Source: CAYQMF01 sp964418595 (GTDB lineage: Bacteria > Planctomycetota > UBA1135 > UBA2386). Taken from it: DNA of 15,804 nt. The notes beneath the pieces were generated by a model. That model was not told where the DNA came from. It did no database searches and saw only the letters and a program-made list of their open reading frames with translations. The stretch spans positions 1-15,804 of the forward strand of contig CAYQMF010000140.1 in assembly GCA_964418595.1 (NCBI GenBank), written 5' to 3'. This document shows, piece after piece, positions 14,687 through 15,804 of the stretch. Made by a program: the position numbers and the translations under genes. Numbering within the stretch: position 1 is the stretch's first letter; the number at the start of each line of letters is the position of its first letter.

Positions 14687-15772
14687 ATGACCCAGGGCAC
14701 CTCGAACTTACGATTCCGCTTCACGCATGGCCTCGGCGACGTAGTGCATGCGTGCCACGCGCTTCAGCTCTATGCTCGCCGTGGCTACGCGGTGACGGTT
14801 CAGGCCGAGCCAAACAAGCTGTGGGTTTGGCGCGTCGCGGGCATCTCGACCGTCACGGGGAGCGACTTCCCTGAGCACTCCTACCAGTACCCAGCGGGCT
14901 TTTGGGACGCCTCTGCCCCGGACTGCGAGGCGAGCAAGATCGCGCACTTCTTCGAGCATCCCGTGCTTCCGCGGCTGGCCGCCAAGGACGTCGTATGGCG
15001 CGAGCTCCGCGACGTTCGCCTTGACGCCCGTCCGCATGTTCGACCGGAGTACACGGATTGGATCAAGCGCTTCCTCGAGGGGTTGCCGCGGCCGATCGTC
15101 CTGTTGCACAGCAAGGGAACCACGTTCCGCGAGCAGAAATCGTTGCCCGACGGCTTGGTCGTAGAACTGATCGTCGAGTTGCTGCGGCGCCCGGACTTCA
15201 GCGGGTCCATTGTCACGCTCGATTTTGACTCGCGCGCGGCCACCGTCGGCCACGCACGCGTTCGGCCGGTTGTCCCGCACTGGCCGGCGGTGGACGCCGA
15301 GCGGATCTGCGCGCTTTTCTTTGCGGCCGACTTGCTGGTCGGCGTCGACTCGGGACCTCTGCACCTGGCAGCGATGACCGACATCCCGGTACTCGGCGTG
15401 TTCCGCGACATACCACCGAACCACTGCTGCCTGCCGAACCCGCGGACCACCTATCTCGCCCGCGGCTGCTACAGCAAGGCGTGGGACGCTCGCAGGGACT
15501 CGTGGCGGATCGCGACGTACGCCGGGCAGGAGCCGACGGCTAGCCGTATCGCTGACGAGGCCCTTCGGATCGTCGGTGCGCGCGCCGAGCCGTCACGCGA
15601 CGATGTGAGCGTGAACATCGACAGCGGACCGTTCTTCAACGGCATCGGCGATGCGATCGTGCTCGCGTGGGCAGCGAACGGTGGGCGAGCGGCGGGACAG
15701 CGTGTGACGCTGCACTCGTCCAATGCGAGCCACAGGCAGTGCCTGGAGTCGCTAGGCCTCAGACCAGCGTGA
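14687..15772 (+). CDS. GT9-type (heptosyltransferase-like) glycosyltransferase with the start of a second such domain
   Basis: 361 residues from the ATG at 14687, which immediately precedes the first beta strand; the frame is open back to 14546, but that part has no GT feature. The first GT-B fold spans 8-300: FRFTHGLGDVVHA (10-22; nucleotide-sugar transferases of this family start with a G-x-GD loop), an acceptor half to ~130, then PIVLLHSKG (136-144) and the family signature VGVDSGPLHLAA (218-229). It would transfer a sugar from a nucleotide donor to a glycan or lipid acceptor at the inner membrane face. Residues 307-361 repeat the beginning of such a fold (VSVNIDSGPFFNGIGDAIVLAW, then QRVTLHSS), then stop at TGA. 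So this is either a two-domain transferase cut short or one carrying a vestigial repeat. Substrate unknown. Confidence 0.75.
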   Translation: MTQGTSNLRFRFTHGLGDVVHACHALQLYARRGYAVTVQAEPNKLWVWRVAGISTVTGSDFPEHSYQYPAGFWDASAPDCEASKIAHFFEHPVLPRLAAKDVVWRELRDVRLDARPHVRPEYTDWIKRFLEGLPRPIVLLHSKGTTFREQKSLPDGLVVELIVELLRRPDFSGSIVTLDFDSRAATVGHARVRPVVPHWPAVDAERICALFFAADLLVGVDSGPLHLAAMTDIPVLGVFRDIPPNHCCLPNPRTTYLARGCYSKAWDARRDSWRIATYAGQEPTASRIADEALRIVGARAEPSRDDVSVNIDSGPFFNGIGDAIVLAWAANGGRAAGQRVTLHSSNASHRQCLESLGLRPA

Positions 15773-15777
15773 AAGTC

Positions 15778-15800
15778 TGCGTTCTTTCTCGAAGAACGTA
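15778..15800. terminator. Hairpin just after the glycosyltransferase stop
   Basis: CGTTCTT (15780-15786) pairs exactly with AAGAACG (15792-15798) around loop TCTCG, extended by a wobble pair and one A-T pair. It starts 5 nt after the stop. No T-run follows in the four bases left in the window, so terminator function is uncertain. Confidence 0.4.
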
Positions 15801-15804
15801 AGCC

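Noticed and set aside
14335..14724. 129-codon minus-strand ORF before the glycosyltransferase
   Set aside because: Its start lies inside the glycosyltransferase gene, its end runs through direct repeat copy 2, and no family features are present.

Overview
The window is GC-rich bacterial DNA, roughly two thirds G+C by eye with strong G/C at third codon positions. Gene content (class I xylose isomerase, a DUF3500 protein, a VIT/VWA protein, a glycine-rich RRM protein, a lipoprotein prolyl oligopeptidase), plus start sites that often lack a Shine-Dalgarno, fits Planctomycetota or another high-GC deep-branching group best. That assignment is inference from gene style; there is no rRNA or taxonomic marker here. 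Left part, 1-7.5 kb, is a dense set of intact genes. On the plus strand: the 3' end of xylA, a DUF4863 (4-hydroxylaminobenzoate lyase-like) gene coupled 4 bp downstream, and a DUF3500 gene overlapping that one by 7 bp. On the minus strand: a prolyl oligopeptidase lipoprotein, an RRM RNA-binding protein and a VIT/VWA secreted protein. A complete tRNA-Asn(GUU) with encoded CCA follows at 7446-7521. Right of the tRNA the character changes. From 7.5 to 14.5 kb genes are small, mostly unnamed, interrupted or truncated, and separated by long empty stretches. In order: a DUF456 membrane-protein pseudogene broken over three frames; a small AT-hook protein; a C2HC/HNH-like protein split by an exact 8-bp tandem duplication; a minus-strand cluster of three uncharacterised genes (a possible PD-(D/E)xK-like protein, an unknown protein, and a paralogue of the AT-hook protein joined to it by an ATGA overlap); a 1 kb stretch without a gene; a 5'-truncated DUF3644-like gene; and a ParB-type HTH relic fused to a receiver-domain fragment, flanked by two imperfect 49-bp direct repeats. 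The window ends with a GT9-type glycosyltransferase carrying the first ~55 residues of a second, unfinished glycosyltransferase-like domain. The simplest reading is a conserved block ending at a tRNA gene, followed by a decaying accessory or genomic-island-like region. The most interesting items are the ungapped paralogy between the AT-hook protein and the convergent minus-strand protein, the 8-bp duplication that splits an otherwise intact gene, the ParB/receiver chimera between direct repeats, and the concentration of frame-breaking lesions right of the tRNA while everything left of it is intact. I found no complete insertion sequence, CRISPR array or recognisable defence system.
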